In this document: in pieces, positions 23,797-34,903 of the stretch | Layout: every line of letters begins with the position of its first letter | Numbering within the stretch: the stretch's first letter is position 1 | From: Sodiomyces alkalinus F11 | Lineage: Eukaryota; Ascomycota; Sordariomycetes; Glomerellales; Plectosphaerellaceae | Length of the DNA: 55,363 nt | Direction of reading: 5' to 3' | Assembly: GCF_003711515.1 (NCBI RefSeq) | Contig: NW_021167087.1 | Coordinates: forward strand, 488,474 to 543,836 | The notes under the pieces: generated by a model | What the model saw: only the letters and a program-made list of their open reading frames with translations | Database searches by the model: none | Told to the model about the DNA's origin: nothing | Position numbers and translations under genes: made by a program

Positions 23797-24449
23797 TAGT
23801 TAGCTAGTATTATAGACTAAAAACGTGTGGGAGCACTTATAGAATAGAGGATTAATTGATTAATTAAGACTATAAATCGTTAGTACGCGATATTTTGAAT
23901 TAGGTAGGACTTACCGAAAAAAGGGTAATATAATCCAAAATTTAAGTGTAGAAAAGACAGAAAAGAATAGGAAGAGGGAGTAATAGTAGGTTACGAGATA
24001 TCCCCTATAGCGGTTATATAGCACCTATTTTAGTTTAAAGAAGGAAGCTACGAGTTCGCGGAAGGAGTAACGTTAGACCCTATATAATACCGGCTTAGGA
24101 GTCTTTATAGATAGATTAAAGAGATAACCTAGGAGGATAAAGGGGTAGGTCTAAAAAGCTCTTAGGGGGGGATTACCCTAGAACCTATAGGGGTTTAGGC
24201 TAGGATATTAGCTTTAGTGGTTTAGTTAACGAGAGGGTATATACCCGGGTTAGAGCCACGGCCGAGGAAGGCCCCGTATAGGAACTAGACGGGGACTTAT
24301 TATGTCCCGTCGTGGAAGGCTCTAGGTCGGGGTATCGGGGCATGGGAGACGGACTCGGGGACTAGGTTATAGAGGGGGTTTCGGAGGAGCTAAGAGGTTA
24401 GCACGGATTAGGCGCTCCTAAGGATAGGAGTATCCGGGAGAGGTCGCTA
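23797..24449 (+). other. Inner family A 3' non-coding region
   Basis: Between the antisense frame and the 3' LTR. I see no coding frame. It holds an inverted-repeat-like segment around GAGCCACGGCCGAGGAAGGC and CCGTCGTGGAAGGCTCT (about 24251-24327), and a purine-rich stretch just before the LTR (GGATAGGAGTATCCGGGAG) that may be the polypurine tract. The outer copy has the same at 31966-32678. Confidence 0.6.
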
Positions 24450-24799
24450 TATTAGGTGCCTATAGTAGTGGTTATAATAGGTCCCTAATATAAACTCATA
24501 GGGATCTAGGTATGCCTAGTTCGAGACCCCTTAAGGCATAAATAAAGTAACTTATTATATAGTAGATAGAATAGTCTCTCGAAGTAAATAAGGTAGCCCT
24601 CGAGGAAATAAATAAGTAGTCCTCGAGGAGTAAAGCGTAGTCTTAAGGAGCGAGGGAGCCTCCCCCTTTTAAAGGAGAGGCTAGCGATGAATCTGACTCT
24701 TTGGCTACCCCTATACTGTTCTATTATAATCCTATCGTAATCCTACCTGGTTCTTTACTTAACCTTACCTTTTCACTCTTTGCGACTACCTATTTAATA
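24450..24799 (+). repeat. 3' LTR of inner family A
   Basis: 350 bp, begins TATTAGGTGCC (TG end mutated to TA) and ends TTTAATA. It pairs with 923-1272. Followed by the CCTAG duplication at 24800-24804. Confidence 0.93.
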
Positions 24800-24804
24800 C
24801 CTAG

Positions 24805-26400
24805 CCACGCTAATAAAGGAATAACTAGACGAACGCGTTAAATAAATAAAGGTATAGAACCACCGTAAGCGTAAGCTCGCTTATCTCGCCAAGCTTAAGG
24901 CAGATATTACTACCGTCGCCGCTACCGCTATTACTACGGCCACTATTAATTCTACTATTAATCGTAGCCCGGCCGATATTACCTATTATCGTATAGCTAA
25001 ACCTTAACGTCGTATTATCGGAATCTAATTAGGATCCTAGTATACCTATAATATATCCACAACGTTATCTATACACGGATCCACTACCTAGGCTAAGTTT
25101 AATTTCCCCCTACCTAAATAGGATAGTATATCCTAGGCTAAGTATTATACGTTTATCTAGGAGACTAATTAGCGGTTTAACCTAGATTCTTAATCCTTCT
25201 CCACCGACGCTACGAAGAACTACTTCGTTATATCGTGCCTCCCCTACTACCTTAAGGAATACTAGCAGGCTAAATTACGATATAAGTACAATAGCGACTC
25301 TAATAGGGTTAGCTAGGCCGTATTATAGGCTTAGTTATTCTATTAGGTTAACGATAACGATACCCGTCTTTAGGAGGTAGCGGTATAAATCCAGAGCGAG
25401 TCTATCTCGTCTTAGAGAGAGGGCGAGTCCTACGCTAAGTTTATATAGCGGTAGGAAGCCCTAGAGTCGGAATTACCGGGTAAGCTCCCGGACTAGTAGA
25501 GGATTTAGATAATGCTAATAAGGGTTCTCCTACCTATCCGGGACTATATAGTGTCTATAGAGGTTCCTAAGGATAATTAGGATCTAGCCCCGGTCTATTA
25601 TAGGGCTAAGGCCTTAACTATTACTAACGGACTAGCCGGCGCTCGGATAGACCTTTAATCTACTACCTAATAACGTTATCTCCGCTCGCGTGCCCACGGT
25701 TATAATCCCTACACTCCGGCTACCTATAGTTTTACTAGTGGCCCTCCTTATACCCCTGCTTCTACCCCTATTTCTATATCTGCCCCTGCACCTATACTAG
25801 CCTCTACTTCTAGCTACCCTATACGCCCTAGACCGTTATCGTACCTCGACTCTATTATTTACTATAATTATAACTAAACGGGGCACTACGCCACTATATA
25901 TCCTAGCCCCCGTGCTTAGCGATACTCGAGTAATAGTAACCCGAATACCTAACTGGTATCTATATCTCGCCCTATAGTCGGCCGTGTTACGGGCGAGGTG
26001 CCCTAAGAATTATACCCGCCTCGGACTACCCCTACTACTACACTGGTAAAAGCACACGTATCCCTTCGCTAAGGTAGGGAATAGGGATAGACGTCGGCTC
26101 TCCTTAACGGAGGCGCCGATATTAACGTTTTAGATTAGTCCCTCCTATGACCTAGTTAGGTACCTAAGGGGTCCCCGGTTCCGGTATTCTAGATTACGGA
26201 AGGATAAATAAAGATAACCCTAGGATCCACCTATAGAATTATCGTCGTGATAGACTATTAGGGTCGGAAAAGGGTATAACGCGCCGAGTTCTACGTTATA
26301 AATCTTATAGGCGTAAAGATTATTTTAGGGAGACCGTGGCTTATAGCCGTTAACCCTAACGTTAATTAGTAGTATAGCACGTAGACCTATCCCTTATCCT
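24805..26400 (+). pseudogene. gag: Outer family A Gag and protease, continued, RIP-disrupted
   Basis: This continues the frame interrupted at 922 and is colinear with 1660-3206 of the inner copy, including the GHYATIYP zinc-knuckle remnant (about 25880-25910; second Cys replaced by Tyr) and the ILGRPWLIAVNP protease end (about 26310-26355). At 26390-26420 it passes uninterrupted through the site where family B split the inner copy. Confidence 0.8.
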
Positions 26401-29400
26401 ACACGGAGCTTAGTATAGTCACGTCACTAAAAGAGCTATATAGGGTAGTTAGATAAGCTAAGTCTATCCTTACTCTAACCTATATAGGTTCTACGCGGGG
26501 CCCATGTATCGGCCATGTTAGTCTAGTAGAAAACCCTTTAGTAGGATATAGAGATAAATTCTTAGAAGACGGGGCCTACCTTAACCTAGATAGGGACCCC
26601 GCCGCCACTACGCTACCAGAATAGTATTAAGATTTCGCTAATATCTTTAATATTAAGAATACCGGCCGCCTGCCGACGTACTAGTAGTAGGACCACGCTA
26701 TTAAAGTTAAGGAAGGGAAGAAGCCTCCCTATAGTCCTATTTATCCCCTTACCGCCTAGGAGCTCGAGGTACTATACTAGTACCTATAGGATACCGTTAC
26801 GAAAGGATAGATTAGTTTATCCACTAGTCCGGCCGGCGCCCTTATTCTGTTTATCCCTAAAAAAGGTAGTAAGCTACGTTTATATATTAACTATAGGGGA
26901 TTAAATAAGGTAATAGTTAAAGACCGTACCCCCCTGCCCCTAATCCACGAAATCCTAGATCGGTTATCGTTAGCATAGTACTATACTAAGCTAGACCTTA
27001 AAGATACGTACTATCGGTTACGGATTTAGGAGGGTAACGAGTAAAAGACGGCGTTCTAGATAAAATACGGTTACTACGAGTACCTTATTATACTATTCGG
27101 GTTAACTAATACGCCCGTAATCTTCTAGCGGTATATTAACTAGGCGCTAACAGGTCTTAGTAAGGACTTAGTTACCTACCGCGTGTATATCCGCGAGGTT
27201 CTTACTAGGCTTAGGTAGTAGTCCTTATATACTAACCCCGATAAGTATAAGTTTAAGACTAAAAACGTGGAATTCCTCGGTTTTATCTACAGTCTAGATA
27301 GGGTACGTATAGATATATCCCGCATTAAGGCTATCCGCGACTAGGAGCTTCCTAATAGTGTTAAGAAGATATAGGCCTTCTTAGGCTTTACGGGTTTTTA
27401 TAGGCGCTTTATTAAGAACTATTCTAAGGTCGCTGCCCCTCTTACAAATTATTTAAAGAAGGGGTATATTAGGGTCCTTATACTTTCCCTATAGGCCTAG
27501 GCCGCGTTCGAGGAATTAAAGCTATTATTTTAGAAGGCGCCGGTCTTACGGTATTTTAACCCCGCTCTGCTAATACGTATTAAGCCCGACGCTTCTGCTT
27601 TTATAATTAGGGCCGTTATTAGTTAGCTCGAGGATAGGCTTTAGAGGCCCGTTATATTTATATCTTATAAGCTCCGCGGCGCCGAGCTTAATTATAGTAT
27701 ACCCGATTCTAAGCTTATAGCTATTATTAAGTCTTTTCGGATATAGCGACACTATATAGTCTATAGTTAAAGCTCTCTAATAGTCCTAATAGACTACCTA
27801 AACTATCGACACCTACTAGATAAGCCGAAGCTTAAGGGGTAGCACGCGCGGTGGCTTAAGGAGCTCGCCCCGTTTAATTTTAAGATTCGGCACTATCTGG
27901 GGATATTAAATCCCGCGGATAGGTTATTAAGGAAGCCCTAATATTCGCCCTATAAGCGTGCCCTAGTTATTAACCGGGCTAAGGCGGTAGAGTCTTTTTC
28001 TAAGCGTTTTATAGGCTATATTAGGAACTAGGGTAATTCCCATAATAGCCCCCGTTCTATTTTTCCCGCTCCTCCTACCTTATCGAAGGTAGTAAAGATA
28101 TAAGCGGATAAGCCTTTTCTAGAGTCTTCCTCGAAGTATTTTATTATAGGGTATATCGAGAACTAGCGTGGTTCCCGTGCTACCCTAGTTTCTATTCCCG
28201 CTCCTCCTATCTTAATAGTTAAGACGTAAGCGGATAACCTTTCCTCCTTTATAGAGTCTATTTCGAAGCGTTTTACCTCGGGCCTATATAGGACCTAGTA
28301 TAGTACCCGCGCTATTCCCGCTCCTCCTATCTTACCGACAAAGGTGGTTAAGACGTAAGCGGATAATCTTTCTTTAGAGCCCTTATCGAGGCGTCTTATT
28401 TTAGGTCTTATCGGGGACTAGTGTAGTTCCCGCACTGCTCCCGCTCTTAATTCCCCTACCCTACTAGAAGAGGTGGTAGAGGCGTAAGCGGAAGACCTTT
28501 TTTACGCCCGTTAGCGAGAGGCCTATAGCGACGATACTATATACGGATAGTAGTCTAGGAGTAGTAGTATCCTTCGTTTTAAGAATCGCGTTTTCGTGCT
28601 AGACCACTTTAGCCTCTGTTAAAAGATTCTATAGTATTTCTATAATAGGCTTAGCGTAGGGTATTATAGGGTTACACGAACTATTAAGAGGGTCTTGGAC
28701 TTTTACTTTTAGAACTATCTCCTATAGGATATATATTAGTTTATACCTACCTACGGCATATATTAACCTATTAAACCGTGGCACTATAAGCTATATAATA
28801 AGCTAACGAGTCTCCTAGGACCTTAGCGCTCTTTTATAGAAATATCTATTAACTTTATTATAGAGCTACCGCCGGTCTATAGCCTAGGCCGTAAAAGGGA
28901 TACTATCCTTATAGTAGTATACCGCCCATTAAAGTACTCGATTTATATCCCTTTAAGTAGTAGCCTAATAGTAAAAGGACTTCCTAAGTCTCTATAGCAT
29001 TATATTTTTCGTACTTTCGGCCTACTTAACAGTATTATATTAGATCGAGGCTCCTTATTTATAAGCCGTTTTTAGGTAACTTTATATCGCTGCCTCGGTA
29101 CTATATAACGCCTATTTATAGCGTGGTACCCGTAGACGGATAGATAGACGGAGTAATAGAATTAGAACCTTAAGCACTACCTCCGCGTACTCTATTCGCA
29201 GGAATAGGATAACTAGATTAACCGATTACTATTAGTAGAATTCACGTATAATACGGCGTAGTACTCCGCGATACGTTATACCCCGTCCGATATATTAATA
29301 GGCTATAACCCCTAAGGTCCTAATAAAGTATAGCTCCTAAGGGCAGGTAAGGCCCGCATAGCCGAGGCTAAGACCCGGGCAGAATACCTTATAGCCTAGC

Positions 29401-29965
29401 GTTATTCTATATCGGACCTTATTAAAAGGGCGTAGGCCTTTTATAAACGATACTATAATAACGGCTATACCTAACAGAGGTTTAAGGTAGACGAGTACGT
29501 CTTACTATCCACGAAGAATATCCGGCAGAAAAGGCCCTCTAAAAAGCTTAGCGATAAGTTTATCGGGCCGTATAAGGTGACTAAGATCGTCGGAACGTAT
29601 AGCCTAGCTTACTAGTTAGCACTACTAAAAGGTATAAGGATCTATAATATTTTTCCCGTATTATTACTAGAACTATAGAGGTCCCGTGATAGGTTATAGC
29701 CGGAACCACCTATAATCGATATTAAACCTAATTCGGATAAATACGAGGTTAAAGCTATCCTAGACTACCGATATTAGGGAAAACGGCGCTAGTACCTAAT
29801 TAAATAGGCCGGCTATAATAACGAAAAAAACACTTAGGAGCCGAAGCGGAATATCCCCGATAAACTTATTAACGCCTACTTTAAGGTAAGGCTATTAGGG
29901 AACTAAACGGGTTTATACCCTATCTATATAGGAGATCTTATAGATACGATATAAGGACGTTACTT
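26401..29965 (+). pseudogene. pol: Outer family A Pol, RT active-site box deleted
   Basis: Colinear with 18190-21770: RT ([15 protein letters not shown] near 26870), RNase H (about 27580-27760), integrase (about 28540-29640) and chromodomain (about 29735-29890). Around 27159-27163 the copy lacks 45 bp present in the inner element at about 18959-19007. The loss is in frame and removes the segment INTIYIVYLDNILIYS, which holds the catalytic YxDD box. All frames carry RIP stops. Confidence 0.88.
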
Positions 29966-30519
29966 TATCCTCCCTCCTCCTTACGAATAATAAGACTTAC
30001 TAGGCACCGAATAGGTTTATATACTATCCTACGTATCGGCTATATTAACTAAAACTCTTTAGTAGGCTGTGGAGATAAATTCTTAGGCAGGGACCCCCCC
30101 TTAACCTAAACGGGAACTATATAGACGTATCGCCTTATTCACTATTTTCTTCTATTTAAGCGTTCTGCTCTTAATCTCTACCCTTCCTTTTAAGCGTTTT
30201 ACTCTCGATCTCTATTCTTTCTTTTAAGCGTTCTACTCTCGATCTCTATTCTTCTTCTTAAATATAACGCTCCCGCCCCTAACCCCGTTCTTATCCCTTT
30301 AGCATAATAGCTTATCGCCTCGGGTTCTACTTTTCCCCTTAATTAGCCGTTACGATTAAGATACGATTAATATTATTATATTATAATAAGAGTATAGTTA
30401 GAGACCGTTAGAGTTATAATAGGAATACCCTAAAGCTAGTAAAAAAAAAGAAGGAAAAACCAAACCCGAAGGCTAGTAAAAAACCTAAAAGAAAAATAAC
30501 CGTTTCCTCTATATATACT

Positions 30520-31965
30520 ATTATAGCCCCTTTAGGGCGTCCTTAAGCCCTACTAACTTATTATTTAGAGGGGTAGGCTCCTGCTTAGCCACCTCGTTAT
30601 TATCCTCTATATATACCTGGCTTTACCCCACGGTAGTAGCTATTACCCCTTTTTACCTACTACCCACAGATAACGTCGAAGGATAAAAAGATAGCGGCAT
30701 TTTCGCCTTCTACTACTTCTTCTTCTTCTTCCCTAATAAAGGAGTTAAGGGCGTTAGAACCTTTTTCCCCTTCTTTACTAATAAAGCCAGCACTAGATCG
30801 TTATTGTCGGGCACTTTATAAGGGTCCGGCGGACCTTAGGGACTTTATGGTATAAAGCCTTAAGGTTACGTAGAGCCACCGTTACTCCATATATTATCGC
30901 CTATAAAGCTAACCCTCGCGGGGGCTAAGGCAGGCCCTAAAGGTATAGGTATATCACCTTCCACGGCCTAAGCCTAGGCTAGGTTAAAAGCAGCTATCTA
31001 CTTAAAGGCAGTGGCTGTATATTCCTAGGCTATAAGGTCGCGCTAGTATAACGCTAAGCGTTACTACTCGATATTAAGCCGCTACTACTTAACGGTAAGG
31101 CGCTACTACTATAACCCGATAAATTACTTAAGGAGCGACTCTATACTATTAAGCCTCTTATAGATATCTTCCGCTATTTTCCAGCGGGCGTCGGTAACCT
31201 CCTTAGCCTAACGCCGAGTAGCTATAGCTTCCTCGGTAAATAACCGGTTAACCTCTAGCGTTACTTAACCTAAAGCCTCTTTAAGGATAACCTAGTATCG
31301 AACTACTATAGCCTAGTATTATAAAGGATTAGTAAGGGTACTATATAGGGTTAATAAAAGGATATAGTTAGTAATACTTACACGTCGACTTTTATTTAGA
31401 CTACCTTTCTTAATAGCGATAACTAAAACCTTTTATAGCTACTTAGCAGCGTTCTTACCAGTAATAGGGAGCTATTATTATATTAGAAACAGGCCTATAG
31501 AGTAGTCTATAATAAGAGGAAGTATAGGGATAATAATAAAGATATTTAACTTACCATGCGGTATTTAAGGCTATTATACTTAGAGTAGTAGTGGTATTTA
31601 TTTATACGCCGACCGTTATCGGTATATCGGTATATCTTAGCCTTAATAGTATACGTCTTCTCCTTAAAGTTAATTATTACTAACTTACCCATATAACGTA
31701 TATAGGGGGCCCTTAGATCCCCGCCTATACCGATATCTATTACCCTTTAGTATAGAGTAACCGACGGCGTAGTAATTAATAACGACGTAGCCGTAGTTAA
31801 AGTAGTAGGCTTTAGCATAGCTAGCTACGGAATAGCTGGCTATAGGGCAGACTACTTAGTGGATTACGAGGCTAACGCCGTAACCACGATTTTAATCCTC
31901 TTAGAGGACCGCGATATACTTATAGGAGTAGCGGTATATTTATTATTATTATCCTCCTAGGAAGG
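30520..31965 (-). pseudogene. Outer family A antisense frame
   Basis: Minus-strand counterpart of 22255-23790. The N-terminal side reads ATPISISRSSKRIKIVVTAL and the C-terminal side EPTPLNNKLVGLKDALKGL, both matching the inner copy with conservative differences. A coiled-coil segment and a Lys-rich block lie between. More RIP stops than the inner copy, and the 85-codon intact stretch is broken here. Confidence 0.6.
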
Positions 31966-32678
31966 TATAATAACTATACTATATCGCGTAGTTAGCTAGT
32001 ATTATAGACTAAAGACGTTTAGAGATATTTATAAGATAGTAGTTAGTTAATAAATTAGGTAATTAAGACTATAAATCGTTAGTATACGATATCGTAGATT
32101 AGGTAAGGACTTATAGGCGTAATATAATCGAAAATTAGGTATAAAGGAGGAAGCAAAGAATAGAAAGAGGAATAATAGTAGGATTATAAGATATCCCTTT
32201 AGCGGTAGTTATATAGGCACCCATTTTTAGTATAAAGAAGGAAGCTACGAAATCATGGAAGGAGTAACGTCGGGCCCTACGTAATACTAGCTTTAGGAGT
32301 CTTTATAGACGGATTAAAAGGGATAACCCCGGGGGATAAAGAGATAGACTAGGAGACCCGGGAAGGAACTAGCCTAAAACCTATTAGGGTCCCGGAGGGG
32401 ATATTGGTTTTTTTAGTCTCGGGTTAAAGATAGAGTAGCCTTTATTAGTGTTTTTTAGTTAATAGATTAAAGGGAGAGAGTATATACCCGGGTTAGAGCC
32501 ACGGCTAAGAAGGCTCCGTGTAGGAACCCGTTATAGGCCTATTATGGTCCTGTCGTGGAAGGCTCTGGTTCGGGGTATCGGGGGATTTAGGGGACGGACT
32601 TAGGGCTAGGTTTAGAGGAGCCGAGGCCGGCACGGAATAGGCGCTCCTAAGGATAGGAGTATTCGGGGGAGGTCGCTA
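31966..32678 (+). other. Outer family A 3' non-coding region
   Basis: Colinear with 23797-24449. No coding frame is seen. It ends in a purine-rich stretch (GGATAGGAGTATTCGGGGGAGG) beside the 3' LTR, a candidate polypurine tract. Confidence 0.6.
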
Positions 32679-33033
32679 TATTAGGTGCCTATAGTAGTAG
32701 TTATAATAGGCTCCTAGTATAAACCTATAGGGGTATAGGTATACCTAGTCTAAGACCCCTTAAGGTATAGATAAAGTAAGTTATTATATAGTAAATAGAA
32801 TAATCCCTTAAAGTAAATAAAGTAGCCCTTAAGGAAGTAAATAAAGTAGTCCCTAAGGAGTAGCGGAACGTAGCCTTAAGGAGCGGAGGAGCCTCCCCTT
32901 AAAAAGAGAGGCTAGCGATTAATCTAATTCTTTAGCTACACCCACGTTCTAACCCCGTTATAATCCTATCGTGATTATACCTGGTTCCTTACTTAACCCT
33001 ACCTTTTTACTCTTTGCGACTACCCATTTAACA
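32679..33033 (+). repeat. 3' LTR of outer family A
   Basis: 355 bp, begins TATTAGGTGCC and ends CATTTAACA. It is followed by GGTAA, identical to the 5 bp before 174, and then by the resumed tandem repeat. Confidence 0.93.
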
Positions 33034-33240
33034 GGTAACTACCCTTATAATAGATAAGAGAAAAATACTTTTACTTAGTAAGGTTACGTGACTAAATATC
33101 TTAGGTAACCACCCTTATAATAGGTATAAGAATAATACTCTTATTTATTAAGGTTATATAACTAATTATCTTAGGTAACTACTCTTATAATAAGTAAGAG
33201 AAAAATACTCTTTATAATAATATAAAAGTTTCTTTTAGTA
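33034..33240. repeat. Tandem repeat, ~70-bp unit, right part
   Basis: Units resume in register after the duplicated GGTAA, with TTAGTAAGG at 33075 and TTATTAAGG at 33145 (spacing 70). The array decays after about 33215 into AT-rich sequence. Joined with 1-173 it gives about five units in this window. Confidence 0.85.
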
Positions 33241-33559
33241 CTAATAGAAAAGCACTCTTTATAATAAGTAATATAATAACCCTTACAGATTATCGACGAT
33301 CGACCACGAGCGCGCAATAAAAGCAAAATCGATAAAACTATCGGGATAGAGACTATAACTACCACCTACCCCCCGGGATACCACCGCAGCGGCGCCGTAA
33401 TGCTGGCGCTACGGTATAGCCGGAAGAGTCGTGGGATAGCGTCGCCCCGACCTCGATTATATAAGATTCGTAACGGACCCACTTTTCGTAACACGAGCGC
33501 TCCCCCCCCCGCCCGTGGTAGGACGTAGCGCGGAACCGATATAAGACCGAAAGGGGATT

Positions 33560-34880
33560 ACCGCGCCCCCCGGAACTAAGAGTAACTAAGATTAGGGCAG
33601 AAATTCAGGCCCTACTAGCTAACGGGAACACGATTAACCAGGTCATAAAGCTAATAGAGGAACTAATCATAATACGTAGTACCCGTAAAGACGCCGGTAT
33701 AATACCGCTAGCGTACCTATACGCTACTATTCGTCACGTTATCCGAGAGGAACTCCGAAAAAGATTAAACGGCACGAAAAAGACCTAGGCTAATATCGTA
33801 GCCCGGGCTCCCGTAACGGCACCGCTATAGGACCCCGTACCCTCTAAAGTAATCCCCGCTAGATACTACCGGGAACTAATTATCCGCTAAGGAACCCTCC
33901 CCGAAAACCAGCCCCTTAAGGATAGGACCCTAAAGGAGATTATCTAAGCTATAAACGCCATAACTACCCGACACGATACCGTAGCGGCACGGAAGCTACT
34001 AAGCGGGGATATCTACCTTACTTTTACTAAAGAGGTATAGTAGTAGGCTACCTATAAGAAATAATAGATTAAGAAGGCCTTTAGTAAAGGAGCTACCCTA
34101 GCCGCACGCACCTACCCTACGCTAGCTAAAGCTATCCCCCGGGAGGTCCTTAGCGCCCTATCCGAAGAAGACCTGCTAGTATCCCTATAAAATATAAACC
34201 CCGAGGCAAAAATTATCCGAGTATAATAGCGGGTACCCCGCTACGGTACTAGTAGGGTAGCGCTCCTCCTTATCGAATCGGCTTCGCCGGAAAGGGCAGT
34301 AAGCCTTATCCGGAATACCCTCCTCTTTAAAGGGGGTAGCTATATCTATAAACTATATAACCCCGACCTTAGCCCCTTAAGATGCTATAAGTGCTTACAC
34401 TTCGGCCACTAAGCAAACGGCTACCCTATAGCGGAGAGGGTATACCGTTACTACGCTAAGCCCGAATCGGCGTACCCCTAAGGCCTAGGATATTACGAAG
34501 CTACGGCGCCGGAGCGCCCCCGCCGCTATACCGCCTATACCGGGGACTACGATATCTTTAACGATTTATACCGACTACTAAAGAAAGAGGCCGAAAAGAC
34601 CCGCGAAGCGTATAAGTACTAAGCCAGGGACTTTAATATCACCCGCTAGACCGAAGCGGTATACCCGCGGTAGCCGTAAATCTTCCCCCCGATTATTATC
34701 GCCTAGGACTAGGACCGACCCCTTTATAGAGGTAGGGGTTAGCCCCCGAAAAGGACTAGGGGATAGGATGGCTCCCTGATACTAGGCCCGATAAACGCCT
34801 ATATAGTCCCCCGCGGGGCCGATAAGGCACCGTAGTGGGAACCCTAGAGCTAAACCCCGGTTATACCAGGTACGTTATCT
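33560..34880 (+). pseudogene. LINE ORF1 (Gag-like, zinc knuckle), RIP-disrupted
   Basis: A reading from about 33580 gives TKIRAEIQALLANGNTINQV and a helical N-terminal part. A zinc knuckle near 34381-34425 (CYKCLHFGH then ANGYP) follows, with the last Cys lost by a TGC to TAC type change. A basic Pro/Arg-rich tail (about 34720-34860) runs up to a 22-C tract. ORF1 proteins of this type bind the element's RNA. Confidence 0.7.
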
Positions 34881-34881
34881 T

Positions 34882-34903
34882 CCCCCCCCCCCCCCCCCCC
34901 CCC
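34882..34903. repeat. 22-base C homopolymer at ORF1/ORF2 junction
   Basis: An unbroken run of 22 C lies between the tail of ORF1 and the first endonuclease residues of ORF2 (SWNIGRS, near 34935). CpC is not a RIP target, so the run survives. Shorter C runs occur elsewhere in the element, near 33503 and 36152. Confidence 0.9.

Larger units (their letters stand above)
923..24799 (+). mobile_element. Inner Ty3/Gypsy chromovirus, family A, interrupted
   Basis: It is bounded by 350-bp LTRs (923-1272 and 24450-24799) with TSD CCTAG at 918-922 and 24800-24804. It inserted into the gag of an older copy of its own family. Without the family B insertion and its TSD it is about 8.89 kb. It retains gag, protease, RT, RNase H, integrase, chromodomain and the antisense frame, all RIP-mutated. 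Confidence 0.93.
174..33033 (+). mobile_element. Outer Ty3/Gypsy chromovirus, family A, interrupted
   Basis: It is bounded by two 355-bp LTRs (174-528 and 32679-33033) that begin T(G/A)T(T/C)AGGTGCC and end TTTAA(C/T)A. A GGTAA target-site duplication lies at 169-173 and 33034-33038. Removing the inner element and one TSD copy leaves about 8.98 kb: LTR, Gag, protease, RT, RNase H, integrase, chromodomain, antisense frame, LTR. All frames are full of TAG and TAA stops from RIP, so the copy is dead. It is the oldest of the four nested insertions because it contains the others. Confidence 0.93.

Noticed and set aside
27570..27752. Minus-strand 60-codon frame
   Set aside because: It is the reverse of the RNase H region of family A, and nothing suggests it is translated.
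33171..33365. Minus-strand hydrophobic 64-codon frame
   Set aside because: It crosses from the tandem repeat into unrelated sequence. Its hydrophobicity follows from AT-rich composition.
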